The notes under the pieces: generated by a model
What the model was told of the DNA's origin: nothing
What the model saw: only the letters and a program-made list of their open reading frames with translations
The model's database searches: none
Part shown: positions 48,900 to 62,800 of the stretch, piece by piece
How positions within the stretch are numbered: the stretch's first letter is position 1
How the letters are laid out: each line of letters begins with the position of its first letter
Program-made: the position numbers and the translations under genes
Assembly: GCF_029227915.1 (NCBI RefSeq)
Contig: NC_079877.1
Coordinates: 33,135,851-33,199,850 of the forward strand
DNA: 64,000 nt
Direction: 5' to 3'
Source of the DNA: Hydractinia symbiolongicarpus
Lineage: Eukaryota; Cnidaria; Hydrozoa; Anthoathecata; Hydractiniidae

Positions 48900-51800
48900 A
48901 ATCGCCGGCAAACGAAAACCCGCGATTTCCCGTAAATCCCGGGCTTGGCCCGTATAGTCAAAAGTATACAAAGAAAGTACCCTGTGAGTAAACTCATTTC
49001 CAGAACGATTTTTTAATATATTTTTTCACCACTAAAACGCATAAGACTTGAAGTTTTCAGAAATGTTTTTATTTTTTATGAGACGCTTAATGAAAGTGGT
49101 TTAATCGCCGGCAAACGAAAACCCGCGATTTCCCGTAAATCCCGGGTTTGGCCCGTATAGTCGAATGTATACAAAGAAAGTACCCTGTGAGTAAACTCAT
49201 TTCCAAAACGATTTTTTAAAGTATATTTTCGCCAATAAAACGCATGAGACTTGTAGTTTTCAAAAATGTTTTCAATTTTGATGAGACGCTGATTAAAAGA
49301 AGTTTAATCGCCGGCAAACGAAAACCCGCCATTTCCCGTAAACCCCGAACTCGGCCCGTATAGTCAAAAGTATACAAAGAAAGTACCCAGGAAGTAAATT
49401 GATTTTCCAAACGATTTTTTATATTATTTTTTCACCACTAAAACGCATGAGACTTGTAGTTTTCAAAAATGTTTTCATTTTTGATGAGACGCTTATTGAA
49501 AGAGGTTTAATCGCCGGCAAACGAAAACCCGCGATTTCCCGTAAATCCCGGGCTTGGCCCGTATAGTCAAAAGTATACAAAGAAAGTACCCTGTGAGTAA
49601 ACTCATTTCCAGAACGATTTTTTAATATATTTTTTCACCACTAAAACGCATAAGACTTGTAGTTTTCAGAAATGTTTTTATTTTTTATGAGACGCTTAAT
49701 GAAAGTGGTTTAATCGCCGGCAAACGAAAACCCGCGATTTCCCGTAAATCCCGGGTTTGGCCCGTATAGTCGAATGTATACAAAGAAAGTACCCTGTGAG
49801 TAAACTCATTTCCAAAACGATTTTTTAAAGTATATTTTCGCCAATAAAACGCATGAGACTTGTAGTTTTCAAAAATGTTTTCATTTTTGATGAGACGCTG
49901 ATTAAAAGAAGTTTAATCGCCGGCAAACGAAAACCCGCCATTTCCCGTAAACCCCGAACTCGGCCCGTATAGTCAAAAGTATACAAAGAAAGTACCCAGG
50001 GAGTAAACTGATTTTCCAAACGATTTTTTATATTATTTTTTCACCACTAAAACGCATGAGACTTGTAGTTTTCAAAAATGTTTTCATTTTTGATGGGACG
50101 CTGAATAAAAGAAGTTTAATCGCCTGCACACGAAAACCCGCGATTTCCCGTAAATCACGGACTGGGCCCGTATAGTCAAAAGTATACAAATGAAGTACCC
50201 AGGAAGTAAAGTCATTTCCCGAACGATTTTGTAAATTATTTTTTAACCACTAAAAGGAGTGAGACTTGTAGTTTTAAAAAGTGTTTTCATTTTTGATGAG
50301 ACGTTGAATTAAAGAAGTTTAATCGCCGGCAAACGAAAACCCGCGATTTCCCGTAAATCCCGGGCTTGGCCCGTATAGTCAAAAGTATACAAAGAAAGTA
50401 CCCAGGGAGTAAACTCATTTCCCGAACGATTTTTTATATTATTTTTTCACCACTAAAACGCGTGAGACTTGTAGTTTTCAAAAGTGTTTTCATTTTTGAT
50501 GAGACGCTTATTGAAAAAGGTTTAATCTCCGGCAAACGAAAACCCGCGATTTTCCGTAAATCCCGGGCTTGGCCCGTATAGTCAAAAGTATACAAAGAAA
50601 GTACCCTGTGAGTAAACTCATTTCCAGAACAATTTTTTAATATATTTTTTCACCACTAAAACGCATAAGACTTGTAGTTTTCAGAAATGTTTTTATTTTT
50701 TATGAGACCCTTAATAAAAGTGGTTTAATCGCCGGCAAACGAAAACCCGCGACTTCCCGTAAATCCCGGGTTTGGCCCGTATAGTCAAATGTATACAAAG
50801 AAAGTACCCAGGGAGTAAACTCATTTCCCGAACGATTTTTTATATTATTTTTTCACCACTAAAACGCGTGAGACTTGTAGTTTTCAAAAATGATTTCATT
50901 TTTGATGAGACGCTTATTGAAAGAGGTTTAATCTCCGGCAAACGAAAACCCGCGATTTCCCGTAAATCCCGGGCTTGGCCCGTATAGTCAAAAGTATACA
51001 AAGAAAGTAGCCTGTGAGTAAACTCATTTCCAGAACGATTTTTTAATATATTTTTCACCACTAAAACGCATAAGACTTGTAGTTTTCAGAAATGTTTTTA
51101 TTTTTTATGAGACGCTTAATGAAAGTGGTTTAATCGCCGGCAAACGAAAACCCGCGATTTCCCGTAAATCCCGGGCTTGGCCCGTATAGTCAAAAGTATA
51201 CAAAGAAAGTACCCTGTGAGTAAACTCATTTCCAGAACGATTTTTTAATATATTTTTTCACCACTAAAACGCATAAGACTTGAAGTTTTCAGAAATGTTT
51301 TTATTTTTTATGAGACGCTTAATGAAAGTGGTTTAATCGCCGGCAAACGAAAACCCGCGATTTCCCGTAAATCCCGGGTTTGGCCCGTATAGTCGAATGT
51401 ATACAAAGAAAGTACCCTGTGAGTAAACTCATTTCCAAAACGATTTTTTAAAGTATATTTTCGCCAATAAAACGCATGAGACTTGTAGTTTTCAAAAATG
51501 TTTTCAATTTTGATGAGACGCTGATTAAAAGAAGTTTAATCGCCGGCAAACGAAAACCCGCCATTTCCCGTAAACCCCGAACTCGGCCCGTATAGTCAAA
51601 AGTATACAAAGAAAGTACCCAGGAAGTAAATTGATTTTCCAAACGATTTTTTATATTATTTTTTCACCACTAAAACGCATGAGACTTGTAGTTTTCAAAA
51701 ATGTTTTCATTTTTGATGAGACGCTTATTGAAAGAGGTTTAATCGCCGGCAAACGAAAACCCGCGATTTCCCGTAAATCCCGGGCTTGGCCCGTATAGTC

Positions 51801-53363
51801 AAAAGTATACAAAGAAAGTACCCTGTGAGTAAACTCATTTCCAGAACGATTTTTTAATATATTTTTTCACCACTAAAACGCATAAGACTTGTAGTTTTCA
51901 GAAATGTTTTTATTTTTTATGAGACGCTTAATGAAAGTGGTTTAATCGCCGGCAAACGAAAACCCGCGATTTCCCGTAAATCCCGGGTTTGGCCCGTATA
52001 GTCGAATGTATACAAAGAAAGTACCCTGTGAGTAAACTCATTTCCAAAACGATTTTTTAAAGTATATTTTCGCCAATAAAACGCATGAGACTTGTAGTTT
52101 TCAAAAATGTTTTCATTTTTGATGAGACGCTGATTAAAAGAAGTTTAATCGCCGGCAAACGAAAACCCGCCATTTCCCGTAAACCCCGAACTCGGCCCGT
52201 ATAGTCAAAAGTATACAAAGAAAGTACCCAGGGAGTAAACTGATTTTCCAAACGATTTTTTATATTATTTTTTCACCACTAAAACGCATGAGACTTGTAG
52301 TTTTCAAAAATGTTTTCATTTTTGATGGGACGCTGAATAAAAGAAGTTTAATCGCCTGCACACGAAAACCCGCGATTTCCCGTAAATCACGGACTGGGCC
52401 CGTATAGTCAAAAGTATACAAATGAAGTACCCAGGAAGTAAAGTCATTTCCCGAACGATTTTGTAAATTATTTTTTAACCACTAAAAGGAGTGAGACTTG
52501 TAGTTTTAAAAAGTGTTTTCATTTTTGATGAGACGTTGAATAAAAGAAGTTTAATCGCCGGCAAACGAAAACCCGCGATTTCCCGTAAATCCCGGGCTTG
52601 GCCCGTATAGTCAAAAGTATACAAAGAAAGTACCCAGGGAGTAAACTCATTTCCCGAACGATTTTTTATATTATTTTTTCACCACTAAAACGCGTGAGAC
52701 TTGTAGTTTTCAAAAGTGTTTTCATTTTTGATGAGACGCTTATTGAAAAAGGTTTAATCTCCGGCAAACGAAAACCCGCGATTTTCCGTAAATCCCGGGC
52801 TTGGCCCGTATAGTCAAAAGTATACAAAGAAAGTACCCTGTGAGTAAACTCATTTCCAGAACAATTTTTTAATATATTTTTTCACCACTAAAACGCATAA
52901 GACTTGTAGTTTTCAGAAATGTTTTTATTTTTTATGAGACCCTTAATAAAAGTGGTTTAATCGCCGGCAAACGAAAACCCGCGACTTCCCGTAAATCCCA
53001 GGTTTGGCCCGTATAGTCAAATGTATACAAAGAAAGTACCCAGGGAGTAAACTCATTTCCCGAACGATTTTTTATATTATTTTTTCACCACTAAAACGCG
53101 TGAGACTTGTAGTTTTCAAAAATGATTTCATTTTTGATGAGACGCTTATTGAAAGAGGTTTAATCTCCGGCAAACGAAAACCCGCGATTTCCCGTAAATC
53201 CCGGGCTTGGCCCGTATAGTCAAAAGTATACAAAGAAAGTAGCCTGTGAGTAAACTCATTTCCAGAACGATTTTTAAATATATTTTTCACCACTAAAACG
53301 CATAAGACTTGTAGTTTTCAGAAATGTTTTTATTTTTTATGAGACGCTTAATGAAAGTGGTTT
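48900..53363 (+). repeat. Two tandem 2232-bp (11-monomer) HOR units
   Basis: Units at about 48900-51131 and 51132-53363. CATAAGACTTGAAG at about 49040 and 51272, CGCCAATAAAACG at 49228 and 51460, and CACTAAAAGGAGTGAG near 50247 and 52479 all recur 2232 bp apart (eleven monomers less 1 bp). The few differences include GAATTAAAG against GAATAAAAG near 50305/52537 and CCCGGGTTTGG against CCCAGGTTTGG near 50767/52999. TCTCCGGC in place of TCGCCGGC is a private core change of this HOR. Confidence 0.87.
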
Positions 53364-55440
53364 AATCGCCGGCAAACGAAAACCCGCGACTTCCCGTAAA
53401 TCCCGGGTTTGGCCCGTATAGTCGAATGTATACAAAGAAAGTACCCTGTGAGTAAACTGATTTCCCAAACGATTTTTTATATTATTTTTTCACCACTAAA
53501 ACGCATGAGACTTGTAGTTTTCAAAAATGTTTTCATTTTTGATGGGACGCTGAATAAAAGAAGTTTAATCGCCTGCACACGAAAACCCGCGATTTCCCGT
53601 AAATCCCGGGCTTGGCCCGTATAGTCAAAAGTATACAAAGAAAGTACCCAGGGAGTAAACTCATTTCCCGAACGATTTTTTATATTATTTTTTCAACACT
53701 AAAACGCGTGAGACTTGTAATTTTCAAAAATGTTTTCATTTTTGATGAGACGTTTATTGAAAGAGGTTTAATCGCCGGCAAACGAAAACCCGCGATTTCC
53801 CGTAAACCCCGAACTCGGCCCGTATAGTCAAAAGTATACAAAGAAAGTACCCAGGGAGTAAACTGATTTTCCAAACGATTTTTTATATTATTTTTTCACC
53901 ACTAAAACGCATGAGACTTGTAGTTTTCAAAAATGTTTTCATTTTTGATGGGACGCTGAATAAAAGAAGTTTAATCGCCTGCACACGAAAACCCGCGATT
54001 TCCCGTAAATCCCGGACTGGGCCCGTATAGTCAAAAGTATACAAATGAAGTACCCAGGAAGTAAAGTCATTTCCCGAACGATTTTGTAAATTATTTTTTA
54101 ACCACTAAAAGGAGTGAGACTTGTAGTTTTCAAAAGTGTTTTCATTTTTGATGAGACGTTGAATAAAAGAAGTTTAATCGCCGGCAAACGAAAACCCGCG
54201 ATTTCCCGTAAATCCCGGGCTTGGCCCGTATAGTCAAAAGTATACAAAGAAAGTACCCAGGGAGTAAACTCATTTCCCGAACGATTTTTTATATTATTTT
54301 TTCACCACTAAAACGCGTGAGACTTGTAGTTTTCAAAAATGTTTTCATTTTTGATGAGACGCTTATTGAAAAAGGTTTAATCTCCGGCAAACAAAAACCC
54401 GCGATTTTCCGTAAATCCCGGGCTTGGCCCGTATAGTCAAAAGTATACAAAGAAAGTACCCTGTGAGTAAACTCATTTCCAGAACAATTTTTTAATATAT
54501 TTTTTCACCACTAAAACGCATAAGACTTGTAGTTTTCAGAAATGTTTTTATTTTTTATGAGACCCTTAATAAAAGAGGTTTAATCGCCGGCAAACGAAAA
54601 CCCGCGACTTCCCGTAAATCCCGGGTTTGGCCCGTATAGTCGAATGTATACAAAGAAAGTACCCAGGGAGTAAACTCATTTCCCGAACGATTTTTTATAT
54701 TATTTTTTCACCACTAAAACGCGTGAGACTTGTAGTTTTCAAAAATGATTTCATTTTTGATGAGACGCTTATTGAAAGAGGTTTAATCTCCGGCAAACGA
54801 AAACCCGCGATTTCCCGTAAATCCCGGGCTTGGCCCGTATAGTCAAAAGTACACAAAGAAAGTAGCCTGTGAGTAAACTCATTTCCAGAACGATTTTTTA
54901 ATATATTTTTCACCACTAAAACGCATAAGACTTGTAGTTTTCAGAAATGTTTTTATTTTTTATGAGACGCTTAATGAAAGTGGTTTAATCGCCGGCAAAC
55001 GAAAACCCGCGACTTCCCGTAAATCCCGGGTTTGGCCCGTATAGTCGAATGTATACAAAGAAAGTACCCTGTGAGTAAACTGATTTCCCAAACGATTTTT
55101 TATATTATTTTTTCACCACTAAAACGCATGAGACTTGTAGTTTTCAAAAATGTTTTCATTTTTGATGGGACGCTGAATAAAAGAAGTTTAATCGCCTGCA
55201 CACGAAAACCCGCGATTTCCCGTAAATCCCGGGCTTGGCCCGTATAGTCAAAAGTATACAAAGAAAGTACCCAGGGAGTAAACTCATTTCCCGAACGATT
55301 TTTTATATTATTTTTTCACCACTAAAACGCGTGAGACTTGTAGTTTTCAAAAATGTTTTCATTTTTGATGAGACCTTTATTGAAAGAGGTTTAATCGCCG
55401 GCAAACGAAAACCCGCGATTTCCCGTAAATCCCGGGCTTG
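52180..55440 (+). repeat. Two tandem 1623-bp (8-monomer) HOR units overlapping the 2232-bp block
   Basis: From about 52.18 kb a second period applies: CACTAAAAGGAGTGAG near 52479 and 54102, the AAAATGATTTC palindrome variant near 53118 and 54741, and CGCCTGCACACG with CCCGGGCTTGG near 53571 and 55194 are each 1623 bp apart. Copy one is about 52180-53802 and copy two about 53803-55440. So the end of the 11-mer HOR was itself re-duplicated as an 8-mer, a nested order of events that can be read directly from the offsets. Confidence 0.83.
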
Positions 55441-58400
55441 GCCCGTATAGTCAAAAGTATACAAAGAAAGTACCCTGTGAGTAAACTCATTTCCAGAACG
55501 ATTTTTTAAATTATTTTTTCACCACTAAAACGCATGAGACTTGTAGTTTTCAAAAGTGTTTTGATTTTTGATGAGAAGCTGAATAAAAGAAGTTTAATCG
55601 CCGGCAAACGAAAACCCGCGATTTCACGTAAATCCCGGGTTTGGCCCGTATAGTCGAATGTATACAAAGAAAGTACCCTGTGAGTAAACTCATTTCCAAA
55701 ACGATTTTTTAAAGTATCTTTTCACCACTAAAACGCATGAGACTTGTAGTTTTCAAAAGTGTTTTCATTTTTGATGAGACGCTGAATAAAAGAAGTTTAA
55801 TCGCCGGCAAACGAAAACCCGCGATTTCCCGTAAATCCCGGGCTTGGCCCGTATAGTTGAATGTATATAAAGAAAGTACCCAGGGCGTAAACTGATTTCC
55901 CAAACGATTTTTTAAATTATTTTTTCACCACTAAAACGCATGAGACTTGTAGTTTTCAAAAGTGTTTTCATTTTTGATGAGACGCTGAATAAAAGAAGTT
56001 TAATCGCTGGCAAACGAAAACCCGCGATTTCCCGTAAATCCCGGGCTTGGCCCGTATAGTTGAATGTATACAAAGAAAGTACCCAGGGCGTAAACTGATT
56101 TCCCGAACGATTTTTTAAATTATTTTTTCACCACTAAAACGCATGAGACTTGTAGTTTTCAAAAGTGTTTTCATTTTTGATGAGACGCTGAATAAAAGAA
56201 GTTTAATCGCCGGCAAACGAAAACCCGCGATTTCCCGTAAACCCCGGGCTTGGCCCGTATAGTTGAATGTATATAAAGAAAGTACCCAGGGCGTAAACTT
56301 ATTTCCCGAACAATTTTTTAAATTATTTTTTCACCACTAAAACGCATGAGACTTGTAGTTTTCAGAAATGTTTTCATTTTTGATGAGACGCTGAATAAAA
56401 GAAGTTTAATCGCCGGCAAATGAAAAGCCGCCATTTCCCGTAAATCCCGGACTCGGCCCGCATCGTCAAAAGTATACAAAGAAAGTACCCAAGGTGTAAA
56501 CTCATTTCCCGAACTATTTTTTAAATTATTTTTTCACCACTAAAACGCATGAGACTTGTAGTTTTCAAAAGTGTTTTCATTTTTGATGAGACGCTTAATG
56601 AAAGTGGTTTAATCGCCGGCAAACGAAAACCCGCGATTTCCCGTAAATCCCGGGCTTGGCCCGTATAGTCGAATGTATACAAAGAAAGTACCCTGTGAGA
56701 AAACTCATTTCCAAAACGTAATTTAAAGTATATTTTCACCGCTAAAACGCATGAGACTTGTAGTTTTCAAAAGTGTTTTCATTTTTGATGAGAAGCTGAA
56801 TAAAAGAAGTTTAATCGCCGGCAAACGAAAACCCGCGATTTCCCGTAAACCCCGAACTCGGCCCGTATAGTCAAAAGTATACAAAGAAAGTTCCCAGGGA
56901 GTAAACTGATTTCCCGAACGATTTTTTAAATTATTTTTTCACCACTAAAACGCGTGAGACTTGTAGTTTTCAAAAGTGTTTTCCTTTTTGATGAGACGCT
57001 GAATAAAAGAAGTTTAATCGCCTGCACACGAAAACCCGCGATTTCCCGTAAATCCCGGACTGGGTCCGTATAGTCAAAAGTATACAAAGAAAGTACCCTG
57101 TGAGTAAACTCATTTCCCAAACGATTTTTTAAAGTATCTTTTCACCACTAAAACGCATGAGACTTGTAGTTTTCAAAAATGTTTTCATTTTTGATGAGAC
57201 GCTGAATAAAAGAAGTTTAATTGCCGGCAAACGAAAACCCGCGATTTCCCGTAAACCCCGAACTCGGCCCGTATAGTCAAAAGTATACAAAGAAAGTTCC
57301 CAGGGAGTAAACTGATTTCCCGAACGATTTTTTAAATTATTTTTTCACCACTAAAACGCGTGAGACTTGTAGTTTTCAAAAGTGTTTTCCTTTTTGATGA
57401 GACGCTGAATAAAAGAAGTTTAATCGCCTGCACACGAAAACCCGCGATTTCCCGTAAATCCCGGACTGGGTCCGTATAGTCAAAAGTATACAAAGAAAGT
57501 ACCCTGTGAGTAAACTCATTTCCCAAACGATTTTTTAAAGTATCTTTTCACCACTAAAACGCATGAGACTTGTAGTTTTCAAAAGTGTTTTCATTTTTGA
57601 TGAGACGCTGAATAAAAGAAGTTTAATCGCCGGCAAACGAAAACCCGCGATTTCCCGTAAATCCCGGGCTTGGCCCGTATAGTCAAAAGTATACAAAGAA
57701 AGAACCCAGGGAGTACACTCATTTCCCGAACGATTTTTTAAATTATTTTTTCACCACTAAAACGCGTGAGACTTGTAGTTTTCAAAAGTGTTTTCATTTT
57801 TGATGAGACGCTGAATAAAAGAAGTTTAATCGCCGGCAAACGAAAACCCGCGATTTCCCGTAAATCCCGGGCTTGGCCCGTATAGTTGAATGTATATAAA
57901 GAAAGTACCCAGGGCGTAAACTGATTTCCCGAACGATTTTTTAAATTATTTTTTCACCACTAAAACGCATGAGACTTGTAGTTTTCAGAAATGTTTTCAT
58001 TTTTGATGAGACGCTGAATAAAAGAAGTTTAATCGCCGGCAAATGAAAACCCGCCATTTCCCGTAAATCCCGGCCTCGGCCCGCATCGTCCAAAGTATGC
58101 AAAGAAAGTACCCAGGGAGTAAACTCATTTCCCGAACTATTTTTTAAATTATTTTTTCACCACTAAAACGCATGAGACTTGTAGTTTTCAAAAATGTTTT
58201 CATTTTTGATGAGACGCTTAATGAAAGTGGTTTAATCGCCGGCAAACGAAAACCCGCGATTTCCCGTAAATCCCGGGCTTGGCCCGTATAGTCGAATGTA
58301 TACAAAGAAAGTACCCTGTGAGAAAACTCATTTCCAAAACGATTTTTTAAATTATCTTTTCACCACTAAAACGCATGAGACTTGTAGTTTTCAAAAGTGT

Positions 58401-58560
58401 TTTCATTTTTGATTTGAAGCTGAATAAAAGAAGTTTAATCGCCGGCAAACGAAAATCCGCGATTTCCCGTAAATCCCGGGCTTGGCCCGTATAGTCAAAA
58501 GTATACAAAGAAAGTACCCTGTGAGTAAACTCATTTCCAGAACGATTTTTTAAATTATTT
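55441..58560 (+). repeat. Right-hand subfamily (AAAAGTG palindrome, GTATATAAAG link) with a 406-bp duplication
   Basis: Monomers here mostly carry TCAAAAGTG in the palindrome, TTGAATGTATATAAAG in the link and CCCAGGGCG. A 2-monomer block is duplicated at about 56.81-57.53 kb: TTTTCCTTTTTGATG lies near 56979 and 57385, 406 bp apart, with GGGTCCGTATAG following each. A core variant CGCATCGTC with AGTATGCAAAG or AGTATACAAAG appears near 56.46 and 58.08 kb. One damaged link, AACGTAATTTAAAG, is at about 56717. No non-satellite sequence. Confidence 0.78.
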
Positions 58561-59830
58561 TTTCACCACTAAAACGCATAAGACTTGTAGTTTTCAAAAA
58601 TGTTTTCATTTTTGATGAGACGCTGAATAAAAGAAGTTCAATCGCCGGCAAACGAAAACCCGCGATTTCCCGTAAATCCCGGGCTTGGCCAGTATAGTCA
58701 AAAGTATACAAAGAAAGTACCCAGGGAGTAAACTCATTTCCCGAAGGATTTTTTAAATTATTCTTTCACCACTAAAACGCGTGAGACTCGTACTTTTCAA
58801 AAGTGTTTTCATTTTTGATGAGACGCTGAATAAAAGAAGTTTAATCGCCGGCAAACGAAAACCCGCGATTTCCCGTAAATCCCAGGCTTGGCTCGTATAG
58901 TAGAATGTATGTAAAGAAAGTACCCAGGGAGTAAACTGATTTCCCGAACGATTTTTTAAATTATTTTTTCACCACTAAAACGCATGAGACTTGTATTTTT
59001 TAGAAATGTTTTCATTTTTGATGAGACGCTTAATGAAAGTGGTTTAATCGCCGGCAAACGAAAACCCGCAATTTCCCGTAAATCCGAGCCTGGCCCGTAT
59101 AGTCGAATGTATACAAAGAAAGTACCCTGTGAGTAAACTCATTTCCAAAACGATTATTGAAATTATTTTTTCACCACTAAAACACATAAGACTTGTAGTT
59201 TTCAAAAATGTTTTCATTTTTGATGAGACGCTGAATAAAAGAAGTTCAATCGCCGGCAAACGAAAACCCGCGATTTCCCGTAAATCCCGGGCTTGGCCCG
59301 TATAGTCAAAAGTATACAAAGAAAGTACCCAGGGAGTAAACTCATTTCCCGAAGGATTTTTTAAATTATTCTTTCACCACTAAAACGCGTGAGACTCGTA
59401 CTTTTCAAAAGTGTTTTCATTTTTGATGAGACGCTGAATAAAAGAAGTTTAATCGCCGGCAAACGAAAACCCGCGATTTCCCGTAAATCCCAGACTTGGC
59501 TCGTATAGTAGAATGTATGTAAAGAAAGTACCCAGGGAGTAAACTGATTTCCCGAACGATTTTTTAAATTATTTTTTCACCACTAAAACGCATGAGACTT
59601 GTAGTTTTCAGAAATGTTTTCATTTTTGATGAGACGCTTAATGAAAGTGGTTTAATCGCCGGCAAACGAAAACCCGCAATTTCCCGTAAATCCGGGGCTT
59701 GGCCCGTATAGTCGAATGTATACAAAGAAAGTACCCTGTGAGTAAACTCATTTCCAAAACGATTATTGAAATTATCTTTTCATCACTAAAACGCATGAGA
59801 CTTGTAGTTATCACAAATGTTTTCATTTTT
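58561..59830 (+). repeat. 3-monomer (608-bp) tandem duplication
   Basis: GAAGTTCAATCGCC at 58633 recurs at 59241; GACTCGTACTTTTC near 58786 recurs near 59394; and TAGAATGTATGTAAAG near 58897 recurs near 59505, each about 608 bp apart. The copies differ at a few sites, such as CCCAGGCTTGG against CCCAGACTTGG. A related block is near 62.6-62.9 kb, where it carries GACTCGTAG instead. Confidence 0.78.
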
Positions 59831-62800
59831 GATGAGACGCTGAATAAAAGGCGTTTAATCGCCGGCAAACGAAAACCCGCGATTTCCCGTAAATCCCGGG
59901 CTTGTCCCGTATAGTTGAATATATATAAAGAAAGTACCCAGGGAGTAAACTGATTTCCCGAACGATTTTTTAAATTATTTTTTCACCACTAAAACGCATG
60001 AGACTTGTAGTTTTCAAAAACGTTTTCATTTTTGATGAGACGCTGAATAAAAGAAGTTTAATTGCCGGCAAACGAAAACACGCTATTTCCCGTAAACCCC
60101 GGACACGGCCCCTGTAGTCAAAAGTATACAAAGAAATTACCCAGGGAGTAAACTCATTTCCCGAACGATTTTTTAAATTACTAAAACGCGTGAGACTTGT
60201 AGTTTTCAAAAGTGTTTTCATTTTTGATGAGACGCTGAATAAAAGAAGTTTAATTGCCGGCAAACGAAAACCCGCGATTTCCCGTAAATCCCGGGCTTGT
60301 CCCGTATAGTTGAATGTATATAAAGAAAGTACCCAGGGAGTAAACTGATTTCCCGAACGATTTTTTAAATTATTTTTTCACCACTAAAACACATGAGACT
60401 TGTAATTTTCAGAAATGTTTTCATTTTTGATGAGACGCTGAATAAAAAAAGTTTAATCGCCGGCAAATGAAAACCCGCCATTTCCCGTAAATCCCGGACT
60501 CGGCCCGCATCGTCAAAAGTATGCAAAGAAAGTACCCAGGGAGTAAACTCATTTCCCGAACGATTTTTTAAATTATTTTTTCACCACTAAAACGCATGAG
60601 ACTTGTAGTTTTCAAAAATGTTTTCATTTTTGATGAGACGCTTAATGAAAGTGGTTTAATCGCCGGCAAACGAAAACCCGCGATTTCCCGTAAATCCCGG
60701 GCTTGGCCCGTATAGTCGAATGTATGAAAAGAAAGTACCCTGTGAGAAAACTCATTCCCAAAACGATTTTTTAAATTATCTTTTCACCACTAAAACGCAT
60801 GAGACTTGTAGTTTTCAAAAGTGTTTTCATTTTTGATGAGAAGCTGAATAAAAGAAGTTTAATCGCCGGCAAACGAAAATCCGCGATTTCCCGTAAATCC
60901 CGGGCTTGGCCTGTATAGTCAAAAGTGTACAAAGAAAGTACCCTGTGAGTAAACTCATTTCCAGAACGATTTTTTAAATTATTTTTTCACCACTAAAACG
61001 CATAAGACTTGTAGTTTTCAAAAATGTTTTCATTTTTGATGAGACGCTGAATAAAAAAAGTTTAATCGCCGGCAAACGAAAACCCGCGATTTCCCGTAAA
61101 TCCCGGGCTTAGCCCGTATAGTCAAAAGTATACAAAGAAAGTACCCAGGGAGTAAACTCATTTCCCGAACGATTTTTTAAATTATTCTTTCACCACTAAA
61201 ACGCGTGAGACTCGTAGTTTTCAAAAATGTTTTCATTTTTGATGAGACGCTTAATGAAAGAGGTTTAATCGCCGACAAACGAAAACCCGCGATTTCACGT
61301 AAATCCCGGGTTTGGCCTGTATAGTCGAATGTATACAAAGAAAGTACCCTGTGAGTAAACTCATTTCCAAAACGATTTTTTAAAGTATCTTTTCACCACT
61401 AAAACGCATGAGACTTGTAGTTTTCAAAAGTGTTTTCATTTTTGATGAGACGCTGAATAAAAGAAATTTAATCGCCGGCAAACGAAAACCCGCGATTTCC
61501 CGTAAATCCCGGGCTTGGCCCGTATAGTCAAAAGTATGCAAAGAAAGTACCCAGGGAGTAAACTCATTTCCCGAACGATTTTTTAAATTATTTTTTCACC
61601 ACTAAAACGCGTGAGACTTGTAGTTTTCAAAAGTGTTTTCATTTTTGATGAGACGCTGAATAAAAGAAGTTTAATCGCCGGCAAACGAAAACCCGCGATT
61701 TCCCGTAAATCCCGGGCTTGGCCCGTATAGTTGAATGTATATAAAGAAAGTACCCAGGGCGTAAACTGATTTCCCGAACGATTTTTTAAATTATTTTTTC
61801 ACCACTAAAACGCATGAGACTTGTAGTTTTCAGAAATGTTTTCATTTTTGATGAGACGCTGAATAAAAGAAGTTTAATCGCCGGCAAATGAAAACCCGCC
61901 ATTTCCCGTAAATCCCGGACTCGGCCCGCATCGTCAAAAGTATGCAAAGAAAGTACCCAGGGAGTAAACTCATTTCCCGAACGATTTTTTAAATTATTTT
62001 TTCACCACTAAAACGCATGAGACTTGTAGTTTTCAAAAATGTTTTCATTTTTGGTGAGACGCTTAATGAAAGTGGTTTAATCGCAGGCAAACGAAAACCC
62101 GCGATTTCCCGTAAATCCCGGACTTGGCCCGTATAGTCGAATGTATACAAAGAAAGTACCCTGTGAGAAAACTCATTTCCAAAACGATTTTTTAAATTAT
62201 CTTTTCACCACTAAAACGCATGAGACTTGTAGTTTTCAAAAGTGTTTTCATTTTTGATGAGAAGCTGAATAAAAGAAGTTTAATCGCCGGCAAACGAAAA
62301 TCCGCGATTTCCCGTAAATCCCGGGCTTGGCCCGTATAGTCAAAAGTATACAAAGAAAGTACCCTGTGAGTAAACTCATTTCCAGAACGATTTTTTAAAT
62401 TATTTTTTCACCACTAAAACGCATAAGACTTGTAGTTTTCAAAAATGTTTTGATTTTTGATGAGACGCTGAAAAAAAAAGTTTAATCGCCGGCAAACGAA
62501 AACCCGCGATTTCCCGTAAATCCCGGGCTTGGCCCGTATAGTCAAGAGTATACAAAGAAAGTACCCAGGGAGTAAACTCATTTCCCGAAGGATTTTTTAA
62601 ATTATTCTTTCACCACTAAAACGCGTGAGACTCGTAGTTTTCAAAAGTGTTTTCATTTTTGATGAGACGCTGAATAAAAGAAGTTTAATCGCCGGCAAAC
62701 GAAAACCGTCGATTTCCCGAAAATCCCAGGCTTGGCTCGTATAGTTGAATGTATGTAAAGAAAGTACCCAGGGAGTAAACTGATTTCCCGAACGATTTTT

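Noticed and set aside
195-59914. Recurrent 64-111-codon frames on both strands as a gene family
   Set aside because: They have the monomer's own period, overlap on both strands, start and stop wherever frame slips, and show substitutions without regard to codon position as far as I can see. No ribosome-binding, splice or promoter pattern is evident.
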